Below are positions 35,801 to 43,942 of a DNA stretch of 64,000 nt, one piece after another. This DNA comes from Siphonodentalium dalli (Eukaryota; Mollusca; Scaphopoda; Gadilida; Siphonodentaliidae), in the NCBI GenBank assembly GCA_032622095.1, contig CP136064.1, forward strand, positions 175,104,247 to 175,168,246. Reading direction: 5' to 3'. Position 1 is the first letter of the stretch, and each line of letters opens with the position of its first letter. The notes under the pieces were generated by a model. That model ran no database searches. It was not told where the DNA came from and saw only the letters and a program-made list of their open reading frames with translations. The position numbers were made by a program, and so were the translations under genes.

Positions 35801-36049
35801 CCATTATATAAATGTGATTTTCATAACTGTTTTCATTGTAATTTTATGTTTGTCTTTTTCTTCTTTTTCAGAGATGTGAAGATACCATTTCCATTGCCAA
35901 AATATATGTACTATATCCAGTTTCTTCTACCAGTGTATTTGGTATTCTGTATTGTATATAGTATTTATAAAACCATAGAGGACCTTGCCATCACAGAACC
36001 TCTTGATCTTGTCACAATAGTCACTAATGTAACACAACCAACTACATAG
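11805..36049 (+). CDS. Multi-pass amino-acid-transporter-like protein (AAAP superfamily), C-terminal 13 exons
   Basis: Exons with AG/GT borders and matching phases: 11805-11934, 13282-13347, 14774-14897, 16105-16204, 18370-18428, 20439-20503, 21763-21897, 22674-22716, 24030-24144, 31421-31547, 33203-33272, 34841-34935, 35872-36049 (stop 36047-36049). They join into about 435 residues with roughly ten hydrophobic segments. The segment GTVTIMPFMFEKIHKSKQEV resembles the central membrane-helix/loop block of SLC32/36/38-type transporters, where a Pro-containing helix is followed by a cytosolic basic loop. A hydrophilic loop with possible N-glycosylation sites (NNIS) lies between later helices. 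The product is probably an integral membrane amino-acid transporter; the exact family and substrate are not clear. The N-terminal exon(s), including the start codon and first helix, were not found. The introns are full of repeats, the largest (24145-31420) being 7.3 kb. Confidence 0.8.
12545..12850 (+). repeat. Single fragment of the AGCCATCTTGGATTT satellite family
   Basis: It contains AAGTTGAACTATTGTCATGG, then GCAGCCATCTTGGATTTTAT and CATGACTAAATCCTTT, the same words that make up the arrays at 33840-34640 and 53866-54836. It lies in the first intron of the transporter. Confidence 0.65.
12850..13105. mobile_element. Twin-hairpin TTAA MITE, copy 2
   Basis: The right end GTCATGGAAGGG is followed by TTAA (13106-13109); the left end is degenerate. 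Both hairpin modules are present: CTCTTATATATGC arms at 12909-12959 and 13003-13043. The spacer ttacaaggtcaaggtaaata shows that this copy is in the opposite orientation to 62412-62671. Confidence 0.7.
13348..14773. other. Transporter intron, nothing recognised
   Basis: AT-rich intron without a defined element or tandem repeat that I can support. Confidence 0.4.
15050..15480. mobile_element. Twin-hairpin TTAA MITE, expanded copy 3
   Basis: TTAA at 15046-15049 and 15481-15484. The ends are CTCTTTCATGATGGGAGC and TGTGAAAGGG. At 431 bp it is longer than the usual ~230-260 bp because it has extra hairpin modules (15103-15147, 15201-15240, 15285-15330, 15372-15428), as if two copies had merged or the modules had duplicated. 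Confidence 0.75.
15840..16060. repeat. Dispersed repeat, related to 30060-30250
   Basis: Shared words with 30060-30250 in the same order include TTGGTCTAAAA, ATTCCCC, AATCAAAC, GAGAACAATTTCAA and GTGTTAAATTTC or close variants. The two are diverged, so the family is old. Confidence 0.5.
16488..16690. repeat. Dispersed repeat, related to 18630-18800
   Basis: Both contain GACGAGTAATTTAT, TCATCATGGCCCTACACTG and a following GCTGATTATAC. Both lie in transporter introns in the same orientation. Confidence 0.55.
17530..17765 (+). repeat. Dispersed repeat, related to 33530-33860
   Basis: It shares CATATATCTCAA, ATGGGTTATCGG, GCTTTCAAAAGAGGGT, and CATTTTCC then AGAGTTATC with 33530-33860. The open frame in it (17566-17781) is a by-product of the repeat. 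Confidence 0.55.
18068..18270. mobile_element. Twin-hairpin TTAA MITE, degenerate copy 4
   Basis: Hairpin arms CGAGGCTCCCTATG and CTCGCATATATAAGAG at 18177-18210 and the spacer taacaatatttacctcaacc are clear. The left hairpin has collapsed and both TTAA ends are eroded. Confidence 0.6.
18630..18800. repeat. Dispersed repeat, related to 16488-16690
   Basis: Second copy of the family described at 16488-16690; it adds a second GATTATA unit. Confidence 0.5.
18801..20142. other. Transporter intron with a weak inverted GGGCCCT pair
   Basis: CATGGGCCCTCGAATATCC (18896) and CCCAGGGCCCTAG (19636) are loosely inverted, and the words GATTTG and ATCGATATT recur between them, suggesting a decayed TIR element. 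I see nothing else. Confidence 0.3.
20147..20389. mobile_element. Twin-hairpin TTAA MITE, copy 5
   Basis: TTAA at 20143-20146 and 20390-20393. The ends are CCCTTTCATGACGGGAGC and GTCATGAAAGAA. Two hairpins with CCCATAGG and CCCTATGGG loops are visible. Confidence 0.75.
20684..20896. mobile_element. Palindromic TA-target MITE (Tc1/mariner-like), copy 1
   Basis: The right end reads TTAGGGCATTACTG followed by TA. Almost the whole length is one inverted repeat around the centre near 20795; the arms contain GGATTTAGTCGGAAATATGG and its reverse complement. A TIR starting CAGTAATGCCC with a TA target fits Tc1/mariner, which is inference. Single-stranded, it would fold into a ~100-bp hairpin. Confidence 0.75.
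21128..21225. repeat. Imperfect palindrome
   Basis: ATTCAGGGATTCAAGCATGA (from 21133) pairs with TCATGCTCGATTCCCTGAAT (from 21202). It is about 95 bp and could be a small MITE. Confidence 0.55.
21410..21725. repeat. Dispersed element, related to 38465-38805
   Basis: Both copies run from an ACAACAA(T)AAC region, through TTATTGAAAAATTAACAA and TTTC(T/G)GT(T/G)CC, to GGAACCCTGAATAC in the same order. The 38-kb copy starts ATTCAGGGATCAAGAC, so TTCAGGG ends in inverted orientation are plausible. Confidence 0.55.
22776..23197. mobile_element. TTAA-target MITE, second family (AGGCCCAC ends), copy 1
   Basis: TTAA at 22772-22775 and 23198-23201. The TIR reads AGGCCCACCTAATTTTC at the left and GAAAATTAAATGGGCCT at the right. 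It is 422 bp and related along its length, in the opposite orientation, to 47796-48277. Confidence 0.8.
23512..23592. promoter_or_regulatory. Inverted repeat with a CRE octamer (TGACGTCA) in each arm
   Basis: TGACGTCA occurs at 23516-23523 and 23583-23590. Each is followed or preceded by a matching AGTAGAC(t)AATTAA arm, so the 81 bp form an imperfect palindrome. TGACGTCA is the consensus CREB/ATF site. It lies about 330 bases upstream of the THAP-type remnant at 23918 and may be that element's old promoter; function is inference. Confidence 0.45.
23918..23995 (+). pseudogene. THAP zinc-finger first-exon remnant
   Basis: An ATG opens MPNKCSVFGCGRYSDTQLG and continues to HSFP, the classic beginning of a THAP domain: C-x4-C near the N-terminus and a PheP near residue 25. 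The later Cys and His of the C2CH finger are absent; after HSFP a GT could be a lost splice donor and the frame soon stops. THAP domains occur in P-element-like and some other transposases and in domesticated host proteins. It lies in a transporter intron, ending only 34 bases before the exon at 24030, so it is more likely a transposon relic than a host gene. Confidence 0.55.
24183..24423. mobile_element. Twin-hairpin TTAA MITE, copy 6
   Basis: The left TTAA is at 24179-24182; the right end GTCATGAAAGG is followed by a mutated target (CGTAAG). Both hairpins and the spacer between them are present. Confidence 0.7.
25035..25944. mobile_element. hAT-like non-autonomous element, 910 bp
   Basis: Perfect 8-bp target-site duplication CAGGCCTC at 25027-25034 and 25945-25952. 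The ends TAGTGTTGAAA and TTTTAACACTA are inverted, and both subterminal regions are rich in GTCGACT/AGTCGA motifs (25055-25120 and 25875-25935). These repeated subterminal motifs are typical transposase-binding clusters of hAT elements. No transposase ORF remains. A run of about 16 C lies at 25508-25524. Confidence 0.85.
26755..27150. repeat. Degenerate tandem repeat, units 110-140 bp
   Basis: CTCGACCGATCC, CAAATTTGGT, GGGTCCAATTTCA and CGACCGTGTCCTTGACC recur in order three times (from 26768, 26879 and 27018). It lies inside the 26044-31213 element. Open frames here are repeat by-products. Confidence 0.7.
27490..27795. repeat. Two tandem ~150-bp units
   Basis: TTATTATATGGATGTTAA, GACTTGAATCCTATT, GGAATGCT(T/C)AGCTATTAA and TTCAACA(A/T)GCAGTAACA occur once in each half (27490-27640 and 27643-27795). 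Confidence 0.7.
28100..29480. repeat. Tandem array of ~160-bp units (about 8 copies)
   Basis: The landmark TCTCGGACGAGTTCGAAAAC recurs at about 28335, 28495, 28655, 28815 (mutated), 29125 and 29285, a period of 160-161 bp, with one unit shortened near 28980. Each unit also has GTTATGGGTCTTAGTTTGTC and GATAACTCGATGAAATATTA. The outermost units are the most diverged (28100-28330 and 29390-29480), as expected when arrays homogenise from the centre. Four open frames on the minus strand are by-products. Confidence 0.85.
29780..29803. repeat. (GA)n microsatellite
   Basis: Uninterrupted GA/AG dinucleotides, followed about 100 bp later by a poly-G run of 16 (29900-29916). Confidence 0.85.
30060..30250. 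repeat. Dispersed repeat, related to 15840-16060
   Basis: Second, diverged copy of the family described at 15840-16060. Confidence 0.45.
32380..33060. repeat. Degenerate tandem repeat, unit about 175 bp
   Basis: CCTTCATTGTGTAATCAAC(T)CCTCCCA recurs at about 32495, 32675 and 32843, each followed by ATG(T/G)AGAATT and AACATG(T/C)AT motifs. A G/T-rich stretch (33013-33041) with runs of G follows. It lies in a transporter intron. Confidence 0.7.
33530..33860 (+). repeat. Dispersed repeat with a partial second unit
   Basis: Related to 17530-17765. A second partial unit (33720-33850) repeats CAGATAT, ATGGGTTATCGG and CATTTTCCATTC. Confidence 0.55.
33860..34640 (+). repeat. AGCCATCTTGGATTT satellite-family array, diverged
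   Basis: About five units of 140-160 bp recur, marked by ATCTTGGATTT (or variants), CTACAG, GATCATCA and GATGGGA. They are more diverged than the array at 53866-54836 but of the same family. Confidence 0.7.
34970..35311. mobile_element. TIR element of the GGTCCCCAGAGGGTG family, copy 1
   Basis: GCAAATAGTGTGTCTGTTAT then GCAGAATGAGATCCCCAGAGG opens the copy. The interior (taggatcagattgaagttcc, cctcgattatgcattttat) is shared with 49685-50066 in inverted order. The right end is lost where the 35312-35461 element inserted. Confidence 0.6.
35312..35461. mobile_element. Short TIR element (150 bp) nested in the previous one
   Basis: CGAAACCGGACA at 35312 is inverted as TGTCCGGTTTCG at 35450-35461, and CCCATCAAATATA pairs with TATATTTGATGGG further in. 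It interrupts the GGTCCCCAGAGGGTG element. Confidence 0.6.
35655..35770. mobile_element. Twin-hairpin TTAA MITE, fragment (copy 7)
   Basis: Only one hairpin remains (GCGAGGCTCCCTATGGGAGA at about 35690), followed by the right-end sequence CATTGGCATAGGGTTTTC. Confidence 0.6.
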
Positions 36050-36362
36050 AATTAGTATTGTAGGTTATGTCTAGTCTTGAGGTTGACAATTTACTTTGAC
36101 ATGCTCAAAATTATATTAAATACCTAAAAAAAAAATAAGTTCCCATATCTCCCAAGAAAAATGGATCCATTTGCTATGAAATTTCACCTTTGTGATCAGT
36201 TTGATTAACTTTATTGACATTAAACATTTAATTGGAGTTATGCTTGCAAAAATCTAAGTTGAGACTACAAACTGTAAACTGTGCTCACCTGGTATTGTCC
36301 CATGTTCACAATTGGTCCAAATCCAATGTGTGGGGTGGTTGGAAAGGCTGCCATACACTTAA

Positions 36363-36519
36363 CCCTTTAATGACTGGAGCTTCCTGAATTTTTGCAAAAA
36401 CCCTGTGCCAATGCATTCTCTTATATATGGGAGTCTCATAGAGATCCTCTCATATATAAGATAATGCACTGGCACAGGATCTTTAATGCTGTACCAGCAT
36501 GGCTCCTGTCATGAACGGG
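36363..36519. mobile_element. Twin-hairpin TTAA MITE, single-hairpin copy 8
   Basis: TTAA at 36359-36362 and 36520-36523. The ends are CCCTTTAATGACTGGAGC and GTCATGAACGGG. It is only 157 bp because one hairpin module and the spacer are missing. It lies between the transporter stop codon and a poly(A) signal, so it may be transcribed in the 3' UTR. Confidence 0.75.
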
Positions 36520-36816
36520 TTAACTCTATGACTGGTATGTGGTTAACCCATCTATGGTCTGTGTTATTGTGGTCTAACTTTCTTCCTGTGAAAAAATTAC
36601 ATTTATCCTTTCAATTTATTCTCATTCAAGTTCACAGGGTCAATTTATACTCACTCAATTTCACAAGGTTAATTATTTTTCAGGTAGAGTATACCTGTGT
36701 AAAATTTAATAACAATGAAGCCCATATATTTGGAGAGAAAAAAAACCAAAATATTAATGAGGAACTTACTTTTTTGTTTAGGTCTTTATTAGGAATCCTG
36801 CCTTATGCAGTGCTCA

Positions 36817-36822
36817 AATAAA
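36817..36822 (+). promoter_or_regulatory. Candidate poly(A) signal for the transporter gene
   Basis: AATAAA 768 bases after the stop codon at 36047-36049. An A-rich stretch nearer the stop (36125-36139) is not a canonical signal. Confidence 0.35.
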
Positions 36823-38069
36823 TCCTTACCTATTTTTAACCCTTTGATTATTGAATAATTCTCCCTTTCAGTTCTAAAAGCTTACATATATATTAGAATG
36901 AACTATTCTTTGTTCTTAGGGTCAGGCTTTTTGGGGGGGGGGGCAAAAGACGGGGGCTGAAAAAAGGCCCCATTCGCAATGAGAACTATGAGAAATAGTC
37001 AGGTTTACCCCCTAATTTCTGACCCTAAAAATCTTCCTAATTCACAAAATCTCTCTTGGTTTCAAAGTGAACAAAATATTTCCCTTTGTATTTGTTTTAA
37101 ATAGGAATAAACAATTCATTATATAAAGAAATGCTTTAAAATGTGTTATTACACTGATTGTTACAAGGACAATGCTTGTCCTATATTATCTGTCACATTG
37201 AAATTCCCAATAATGTACATCTACATGTATGGTGCAGAATTTTCCAACACAAAGAACCCAGGACTCTTTCCCAAAAAGTGTAGAAAAATCCCTGAGGGTG
37301 TTGTGATAATACTAGCAGATACCAGTCAGAAAAACACTTACGATTCCCATTCATACATTTTTAGGAATGTTCAAATAAAAAGACTTATTAGCTGAACAGT
37401 CATACAAACGGAACAACATGAACCAAGTAACTACCCATCAGCAAGAGTCCAGTTATCAAAGGGTTAATGTCTATATAGTTGTATGAATTGATACAAACAT
37501 TCTATGAAACTTATGTGCACAGAGTAGACCATAACAAATTTAACCCTTTCTGTAATAAATACTCATTGAAGAGTAGTTCTCTTATGAAATGTTCAGATAA
37601 TAAGTTCAACAAAGGCTGTTTGTTGAACTAGTTTTCTGAAAGTTTCCCACCAATGAATAGGAATCTTTCTGCATTTATATTATCTGTTGTCTGCTTCCTC
37701 CAAATGAATAATAGACCTTTCTAATATAAACTATAGTAACTGAAAGTCCATTTAGTAAAGAAAGGGTTTAACTTTCATCCCAAATCAATAAAATATTTTT
37801 GATAATCATTTATTTGTAAACGTTGTCTGGACTGTAACAGTTTTTTTGTACTATTTACAAAGAATGATTGCAGAATTGACTGAGTGACTCTTAATCTTCA
37901 AGTTTCAAAGTTTATTTCACATAGAAATTACTCACTTTGATCACATTCTGGGGATCAAAGTAGGTCAATAAGAACATGAAATACTTACATGCGAAATATG
38001 CATGGACTGTAAAGACTTATCAAAGTGATAGAAATTATTGCTTTAGAGAGAAAAATGTTCCAGAAAGTA
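36823..38069. other. Intergenic, nothing recognised apart from a short G-run
   Basis: AT-rich sequence with short open frames lacking splice support. A run of nine G lies at about 36934. Confidence 0.35.
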
Positions 38070-38273
38070 CAGTAATGCCATAGATAATCGACTCCTTAAC
38101 CACAGCAGAATTATGGGTAATTTTTCATGATTTAGTTGGAAATATGGCTTGTTGCCATTCATCGGGAGAGAGCTTTCCGATGAATTACAACAAGCCATAT
38201 TTCCGACTAAATCGTGAAAAATTACCCATAATCCTGCTGTTGTTAAGGAGTCGATTATTTAGGGCATTACATG
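38070..38273. mobile_element. Palindromic TA-target MITE, copy 2
   Basis: Starts CAGTAATGCC and ends GGGCATTACATG before TA. The arms pair around a centre near 38165. It is slightly diverged from the other copies. Confidence 0.72.
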
Positions 38274-38464
38274 TAACAATAAAGTCTGTACTCATTTAGT
38301 TTCTCGCTGACAGTCTCACTCTGTTGACTATATAAAGCAGCTAATAAGTTTATATAGCTTCAGGAATATATTATGAGCAATGTTAAGCCTGCACCCAAGT
38401 ATTTTATGAATTTATTGGCTTATTTTGATCAACAGACCATGTCCAAAATCAAGAGATTACTAGG

Positions 38465-38805
38465 CTCTAAAATGCATTCAGGGATCAAGACCTGAATTTA
38501 CAACAACAACATAAAATAATTATTATTTTAACAATGTTTCTGCTTTGTTCTTTTGAAAAATGTTGAAAACAAAATATGACATTAAACTGGACATATAATT
38601 ACCAAAGAATATAATTTTGTTATTGAAAAATTAACAAAATAATTTTTCGTGTCCCTCTGAAACATCAAAACTCTATGAAATAAATGCATAGAAAATTCAA
38701 TGTCAAACAAAATAGCATATTTATTGTGGCACTTATTGGTTCAAACATGTTATTTTATACACTTGAATCTAAATGAAAAATTGGTCTGGAACCCTGAATA
38801 CATCT
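38465..38805. repeat. Dispersed element, related to 21410-21725
   Basis: ATTCAGGGATCAAGACCTGA at the left and TCTGGAACCCTGAAT at the right are inverted ends. Confidence 0.55.
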
Positions 38806-38917
38806 ATTAATTAGTTTAAAAATGTGATGCATGCTACAAATATAACTGCAAATTCAAGTGCAATGAAACACTTTATTTATTTCAACTATAAACTTGGTCA
38901 GTTTTATTGTTGTGTGT

Positions 38918-38942
38918 GACTGTGTGTGTGTGTGTGTGCATA
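38918..38942. repeat. (TG)n microsatellite
   Basis: About ten TG dinucleotides, followed by a G/A purine tract (38947-38962). Confidence 0.8.
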
Positions 38943-38967
38943 TGTTAGGGGAGGGGAGGGGATTATT

Positions 38968-39557
38968 AAGGGTTTCCGCTAAGTGTGGAATGGAACTTCA
39001 GTAGATGCCAGAGGGAAAACTCAGTCTATGCAACAAACTGCAAATATCTAATATCGGTAAATAAACCCATAACTTAAGCCTATACTCTGAACATACATGG
39101 AAATATAATTAGATTAATTCAAGGAATCACAATTAACCTTATTTTTTTTTAAACTGTAAGGTTTATATGATCAATTCATCACTTCATGTCTGGACAGCAT
39201 CATAGTAACATGCTTTATTTGACAACATAATTGCAGCATGACTGGGCAGATCAAGCATGTGTCTTTTAATGAAGAACAATTCAATATCTTTCAAAATAAG
39301 GCAATAACTATTGATGTATGTCCCCATGAAAAGTATTTTTATTATAAAACGGGTCTACCAGTGATCAACTTTGGCAATCAAGATAACATTATTTTTGTTT
39401 ATCATTCACTGTTGGTTTTATTTAATTGAAGATAAACTTGTGACATAGGCATTAGCAATTTAGCATGTGGATCTGGTAGGGGCGGTGTCATAGGGGAAAT
39501 AGGAGCTAGGGTAAAGGAACCTAAAAGGGACCCACTATCCCTCTAGCGGAAACCCTG
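38968..39557. mobile_element. TIR element with GGGTTTCCGCTA ends, copy 1
   Basis: AGGGTTTCCGCTA at 38969 is inverted as TAGCGGAAACCCTG at 39544-39557. TTATTA lies on both outer sides, but I cannot confirm an 8-bp duplication. The same ends bound 50569-51025. The CAGGG-type end suggests hAT. Confidence 0.6.
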
Positions 39558-39630
39558 CTTATTACAACTACATTAATAGCTGACCTTAAGTTCATTCATC
39601 ACTATTGACAATTAGACGTAAGGTTATGCA

Positions 39631-39881
39631 TCATACCATGCAGGAAAGGCTTATACCTGCTGTATGTTGGCCAGTCTGTTCACCTTTGGCATACCAAACA
39701 TGAGCATCATGTTGTCTGGCAGTAGCTATTGTTTGTCCTGTACCAACATCTCGACCAAACTGGTAGGCAGAGTTCTGTCTCCTCGCTACGCTGATCATAT
39801 AACTGCCATCATGTGCTGTTTTGTCTATTTTTGGAACATGAAATTCCACATAAATGGCTGTCACATGTTTCCTTTCTAATC
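39631..39881 (-). other. Possible coding fragment, unrecognised
   Basis: On the minus strand a frame is open from about 39880 to a stop at 39631-39633 with protein-like composition: FHVPKIDKTA, then SVARRQNSAYQFGRDVG, then DAHVWYAKGEQTGQHTAG. After the final Gly a GTATAAG could be a splice donor. I found no good acceptor and no start codon. I do not recognise the protein. It may be an exon of an undetected gene or a piece of a mobile-element protein. Confidence 0.3.
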
Positions 39882-40569
39882 ATGTTTTCTTCCCTAACTT
39901 CAGTCAAATAAAGTTGATTCAAGCTTACACAACAACAGTAAACCAAAAAGGACATTCCTACAAGTTGGAGTTGTTTAGATGATTCAGTGGAAGGTAGGCC
40001 CATTCCAAGCTCATTTCAGAAACATGTTTGTATATACTTTTGGCGAATCGACGTATGAATTGTTGGCGGTCTATTCTGTGCTACTATATCAGACTGATCC
40101 AGCCAATTTCCAATATAATATGGACAGCTTGGTTTCTAAGAGTAATGCAGAATGATTTGTAACCAACAAAGGTATATAAAAAAAATAAATTGGGAGAAAA
40201 GATTATATTCTTTACATGATGGCAATGGTCTAACCAGCGTATATGAGTTAATTCCCTTCAACTATTGTCACATCACACTCCTACAGTATATTATCATTTT
40301 GTGTAAGTTCTTTTCATGTCAACTCAAAAGGTGCATATATCTGTATATATTCAAGAGGGTACCATTATACATATCTATTATATACTGCTGTAATGTGATC
40401 TGTAGGATGAATTTATAAATACATGTATATGTTTAGAATGACAAAACAAGTGCAACTGTGAGTATTATGTACTTGGCTTTAAGTTAATAATACATGTATA
40501 TCAATCTGACTACATCACAGACTCAGTTATCGTTAACTCAGCTTGGGATTTCAAGTGTCTGCATGGAAA

Positions 40570-40913
40570 CATGGACCAGCCCAGAGGGTGACTTGGGAGA
40601 CAACTTCTGCCTATGATGTGCCACTTCTCCCTAGTTTTGTCCCAGGGAGAAGTGACTTCTCTCTCATATACCAGTATGTATAATCAAACAACATATTTGA
40701 AGTATATTTATTGATATAATGGTGTTGTTACTCACTATAATTGTTTTATAATTGGGCTCTTGTGTTGCATAATATTTATTAGATCATAGAAGGGTGATGT
40801 TGGGATGAAAATTCAGTTTCAGCCTTTGTTATTTCTCCATGTTAACAGCCCACTTCTCCCTAATACAGGGAGAAGTGACTTCTCCTAATTTTAAACCTCA
40901 AGGCTGGTCCCTG
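40570..40913. mobile_element. hAT-like MITE with GGGACCAGCC ends, copy 1 (344 bp)
   Basis: The 8-bp target-site duplication CATGGAAA is at 40562-40569 and 40914-40921. The ends are CATGGACCAGCC and GGCTGGTCCCTG. Inside, CTTCTCCCT and AGGGAGAAGTGACTTCTC recur in both orientations. Same family as 56445-57330. Confidence 0.82.
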
Positions 40914-41116
40914 CATGGAAATGAAATCAGATATAAAATCTTCCCACATTTTTCCCTCGAAATAAACCAGCTTGTGATATTGGGTATTCAAGATGCTTGT
41001 TTACGTTGAAGATATGTTCCATTACTCTCCTATAGCGGAGTTTATTGCCATACTCTTGGGCAGGATTTTCTTTCGATTGTAACCAGCTTTATCCTACATA
41101 TCAACACAAAAAGCTA

Positions 41117-41320
41117 CAGTAATGCCCTATATAATTGACTCCTTAACCACAGCAGAATTATGGGTAAATTTTCAGGATTTAGTCGGAAATATGGCTTGTT
41201 GCCATTTATCGGAAAGCTCTCAATGAGATGAATGGCAACAAGCCATATTTCCGACTAAATCCTGAAAAATTACCCATAATTCTGCTGTGGTTAAGGAGTC
41301 GATAATTTAGGGCATGACTG
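41117..41320. mobile_element. Palindromic TA-target MITE, copy 3 (204 bp)
   Basis: TA at 41115-41116 and 41321-41322. It starts CAGTAATGCCCTA and ends TAGGGCATGACTG. The arms are nearly perfect. Confidence 0.78.
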
Positions 41321-41627
41321 TATATTTATTGGAAAGAGTGATATCTTATCGTCAGATTTTATTTAAAAACATATATAAATTATGCTGTGTAACTCGAAGT
41401 AATCATATTGGTTTATGTTGGTAAAAGGCGAGTTGGCATCCTCTCGATTAAATGCAAATATTGTGATAAATTGTACATTTTTTTGTATTAAACTCCTGTT
41501 TGATTGGACAACTCATGTAGAGCTGAGAACAAATATTATATCATCTATTGAATATACCGGTTACTGTGTTTATAGTTACAAGTTATCAACAGCATTAGTA
41601 ATTATAAATGAGCAGGTCACTTGAACA

Positions 41628-41841
41628 CTTCCATGACTGGGGCTTCCTGCAATTTTGCGAAAACCCTGTGCCAATGCATTCTCTTATATAAGCGAGTCTC
41701 CCATATGGCGCCTTGCATATATAAGAGAAAACATTGGCCTAACAATATTTACTTTGACCTTATAAGCCAGTGCATATATATGAGAATGTACTGGCACAGG
41801 ATCTTTAATGCTGCACCCGCACAGCTCCCATCATAAAAGGG
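41628..41841. mobile_element. Twin-hairpin TTAA MITE, copy 9
   Basis: The right TTAA is at 41842-41845 after CATAAAAGGG; the left end CACTTCCATGACTGGGGC has lost its TTAA. The second hairpin has collapsed. Confidence 0.68.
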
Positions 41842-42167
41842 TTAAACTCCGCTATCAGATAGTAATGGAACGAATCTATGAAGTAAATCAGCATACAGAG
41901 CAAACAATATCTCAACTGGTTTATGTTGAAGGAGACTTGGAAGACAGCCAATTTTGTACTACTGAGGCTATGGTTCAGTCAGAATTGGACTTTCTGTCGA
42001 AAGTTGGACATAATTACCAAATTTCATGTAATCTATATTTTCTGAGTTTCGAATCAGACTAAACATTATTTACATATTTATCGTTGCTTCCGTAAAATGT
42101 CATACATGTACCTTGATATAAATTTTCACATTTTTGTACATTTGCAATTTATACAGGCCTTAAAATA

Positions 42168-42629
42168 TGGTGCTGGACATTTGCAGAATGAGGTCCCCAG
42201 AGGGTGAATTTATGATGCTACGCTGCACAATGGGCTAGCATCACTAAATTCACCCTCTGGGGACCTCATTCTGCTTAGGCCTCATCTTCTCTGGAAACTA
42301 TCTTTATTATCAAATTAACAAGTTTTTATAATTTCTTTGCTAACTTTACAAAAATTATTTTTCATTTTTAGTTTAGTTTAGTTTCTCCATATCCCCAAAT
42401 TGGCAGATGACACAACGCATGATCTAGGTTCCCAATGGATGCACATAACCATCTTGGAACTGAAATATGTGTTTAATTCTCCCATAGCAGATGAGTCCAT
42501 GCAGAAAGAGGTCCCCAGAGGATGAATTTGGTGATGCTAGCCAGCTACATGTATGTGGGAGCCTGCTGTGTTGGTTAGAGTCACTATATTCAGCCTCTGG
42601 AAATCTCATTCTGCAAATGTCCAGCACCA
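42168..42629. mobile_element. TIR element of the GGTCCCCAGAGGGTG family, copy 2
   Basis: TGGTGCTGGACATTTGCAGA at 42168 is inverted as TCTGCAAATGTCCAGCACCA ending at 42629. A nearly perfect palindrome around GGTGAATTTA...TAAATTCACC lies at 42188-42272. A direct repeat ACATTTTTGTACATTTGC lies just outside both ends (42128 and 42630). Confidence 0.68.
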
Positions 42630-42710
42630 CATTTTTGTACATTTGCAATCCACATTACATCCATCCTGCAAACCTCTCCACTCTTCCATTTCTCAATACC
42701 ATGTTTAAAC

Positions 42711-43942
42711 TAGAGCTGGGACGGTTATGGGTTTTTCGTGACCGGTTATGAACGGCAAAAAACCGCGATTAACCGGTTAACCACATATTATAGGTACTAT
42801 TATGGGTGGGTAAGCCCAGTATTCAGAACGGCGATGATTGTGATGCTCACTGACATGGTAAGTTTGAGAACGGCTCCTGCCCATTATACAAAGAAGTTGT
42901 CACCCATGACACACATAATCACATATCTAATTAATTACTGTATACACCCCGTCAGTAAGCCCAGGGGGCACGTGCACGTTTTTGTCCAAAAAGTGGGTAC
43001 TGCATGGGCTTACTCACGGGGATCCCCCCGTGCAAAATCTCAGTTAGCCTTGAGATGCTGGTTTACCATCGTATTTTATACTGATACCAAGAGTAGTTGC
43101 GTTATATAAAGAGAATGATGCGTTTTATTAAGATAAAATAATATAATAATAACAAGATACAGATGTCGACAGGTAAAACAAAAAATACAATTTATACGTT
43201 GTAAACATGCGTATGGAACGGTTAATAGCGCACATAAATAGCACAAAGTTCAGAAGACGACAAGTCCATCGTCGTCGAAACCATCGAACTCCAGGTCGTC
43301 GTCAGAATCTTCCTCGAAGAAAATTTTTTATGAATTTCGCGGTAATCGACGAAACGTATTATGTACGTTCTGCAACAAGAACAATAACTCTATAAATTCG
43401 AGGTGGATTAATATTCGAATGGAAAAACTCATTATCTGATACTATTTTAAATGTAATGGTTCAAAAATGATTTAATATAAATATTAGCTGCTCTGATATA
43501 TATATTGCCTCATGTTAAAATGAAATAATCCAAGATTAATTAACGGCAATTGAGCCACAAAGATTGTAAACGAATTAACACCAGAGAACGTGGCAACTTT
43601 TAAAAGTATATCATAGAAAGCAGGACTGCTCGTGGAAATTATTGGGCTCAATTTATATTTTCTTGGGATCAATTTGAAAACACAATAGTTGTGTAATGAG
43701 TTCACACCCAAATTTAGCCTTCAAAGAGCCGACACACCGCGTTTGATGTTTTTTCCGTCAATCTCGGATTCATTTTAATTGACGGAGACAGATTAACCCT
43801 CTTATAGCCAGTTATAGCTGACCATCACAGTGATCATACACTATAATAGTGATGTTACGGTTAACCGACCACGGCAAATCCGTGACCGGTCACGGCCATA
43901 GTTGGTGGTTAACCGGTTAACCGCATAACCGTCCCAGCTCTA
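42711..43942. mobile_element. hAT-like non-autonomous element, 1232 bp
   Basis: Perfect 8-bp target-site duplication GTTTAAAC at 42703-42710 and 43943-43950. The ends TAGAGCTGGGACGGTTATG and CATAACCGTCCCAGCTCTA are perfect inverted repeats. Subterminal regions are rich in AACCGGTTAAC, GTGACCGGTTA and CCGTGACC motifs. I see no transposase; a short acidic Asp/Glu-rich frame on the minus strand near 43250-43320 is unassigned. Confidence 0.88.

Noticed and set aside
37141-37395. 84-codon open frame
   Set aside because: No similarity or splice sites; composition as expected of AT-rich intergenic sequence.
39238-39429. 63-codon open frame
   Set aside because: Lies inside the 38968-39557 TIR element; no recognisable domain.
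43207-43395. Arg-rich open frame inside the hAT element
   Set aside because: It is antisense to an Asp/Glu-rich stretch, and that opposite frame is interrupted by a stop; neither strand gives a recognisable protein.
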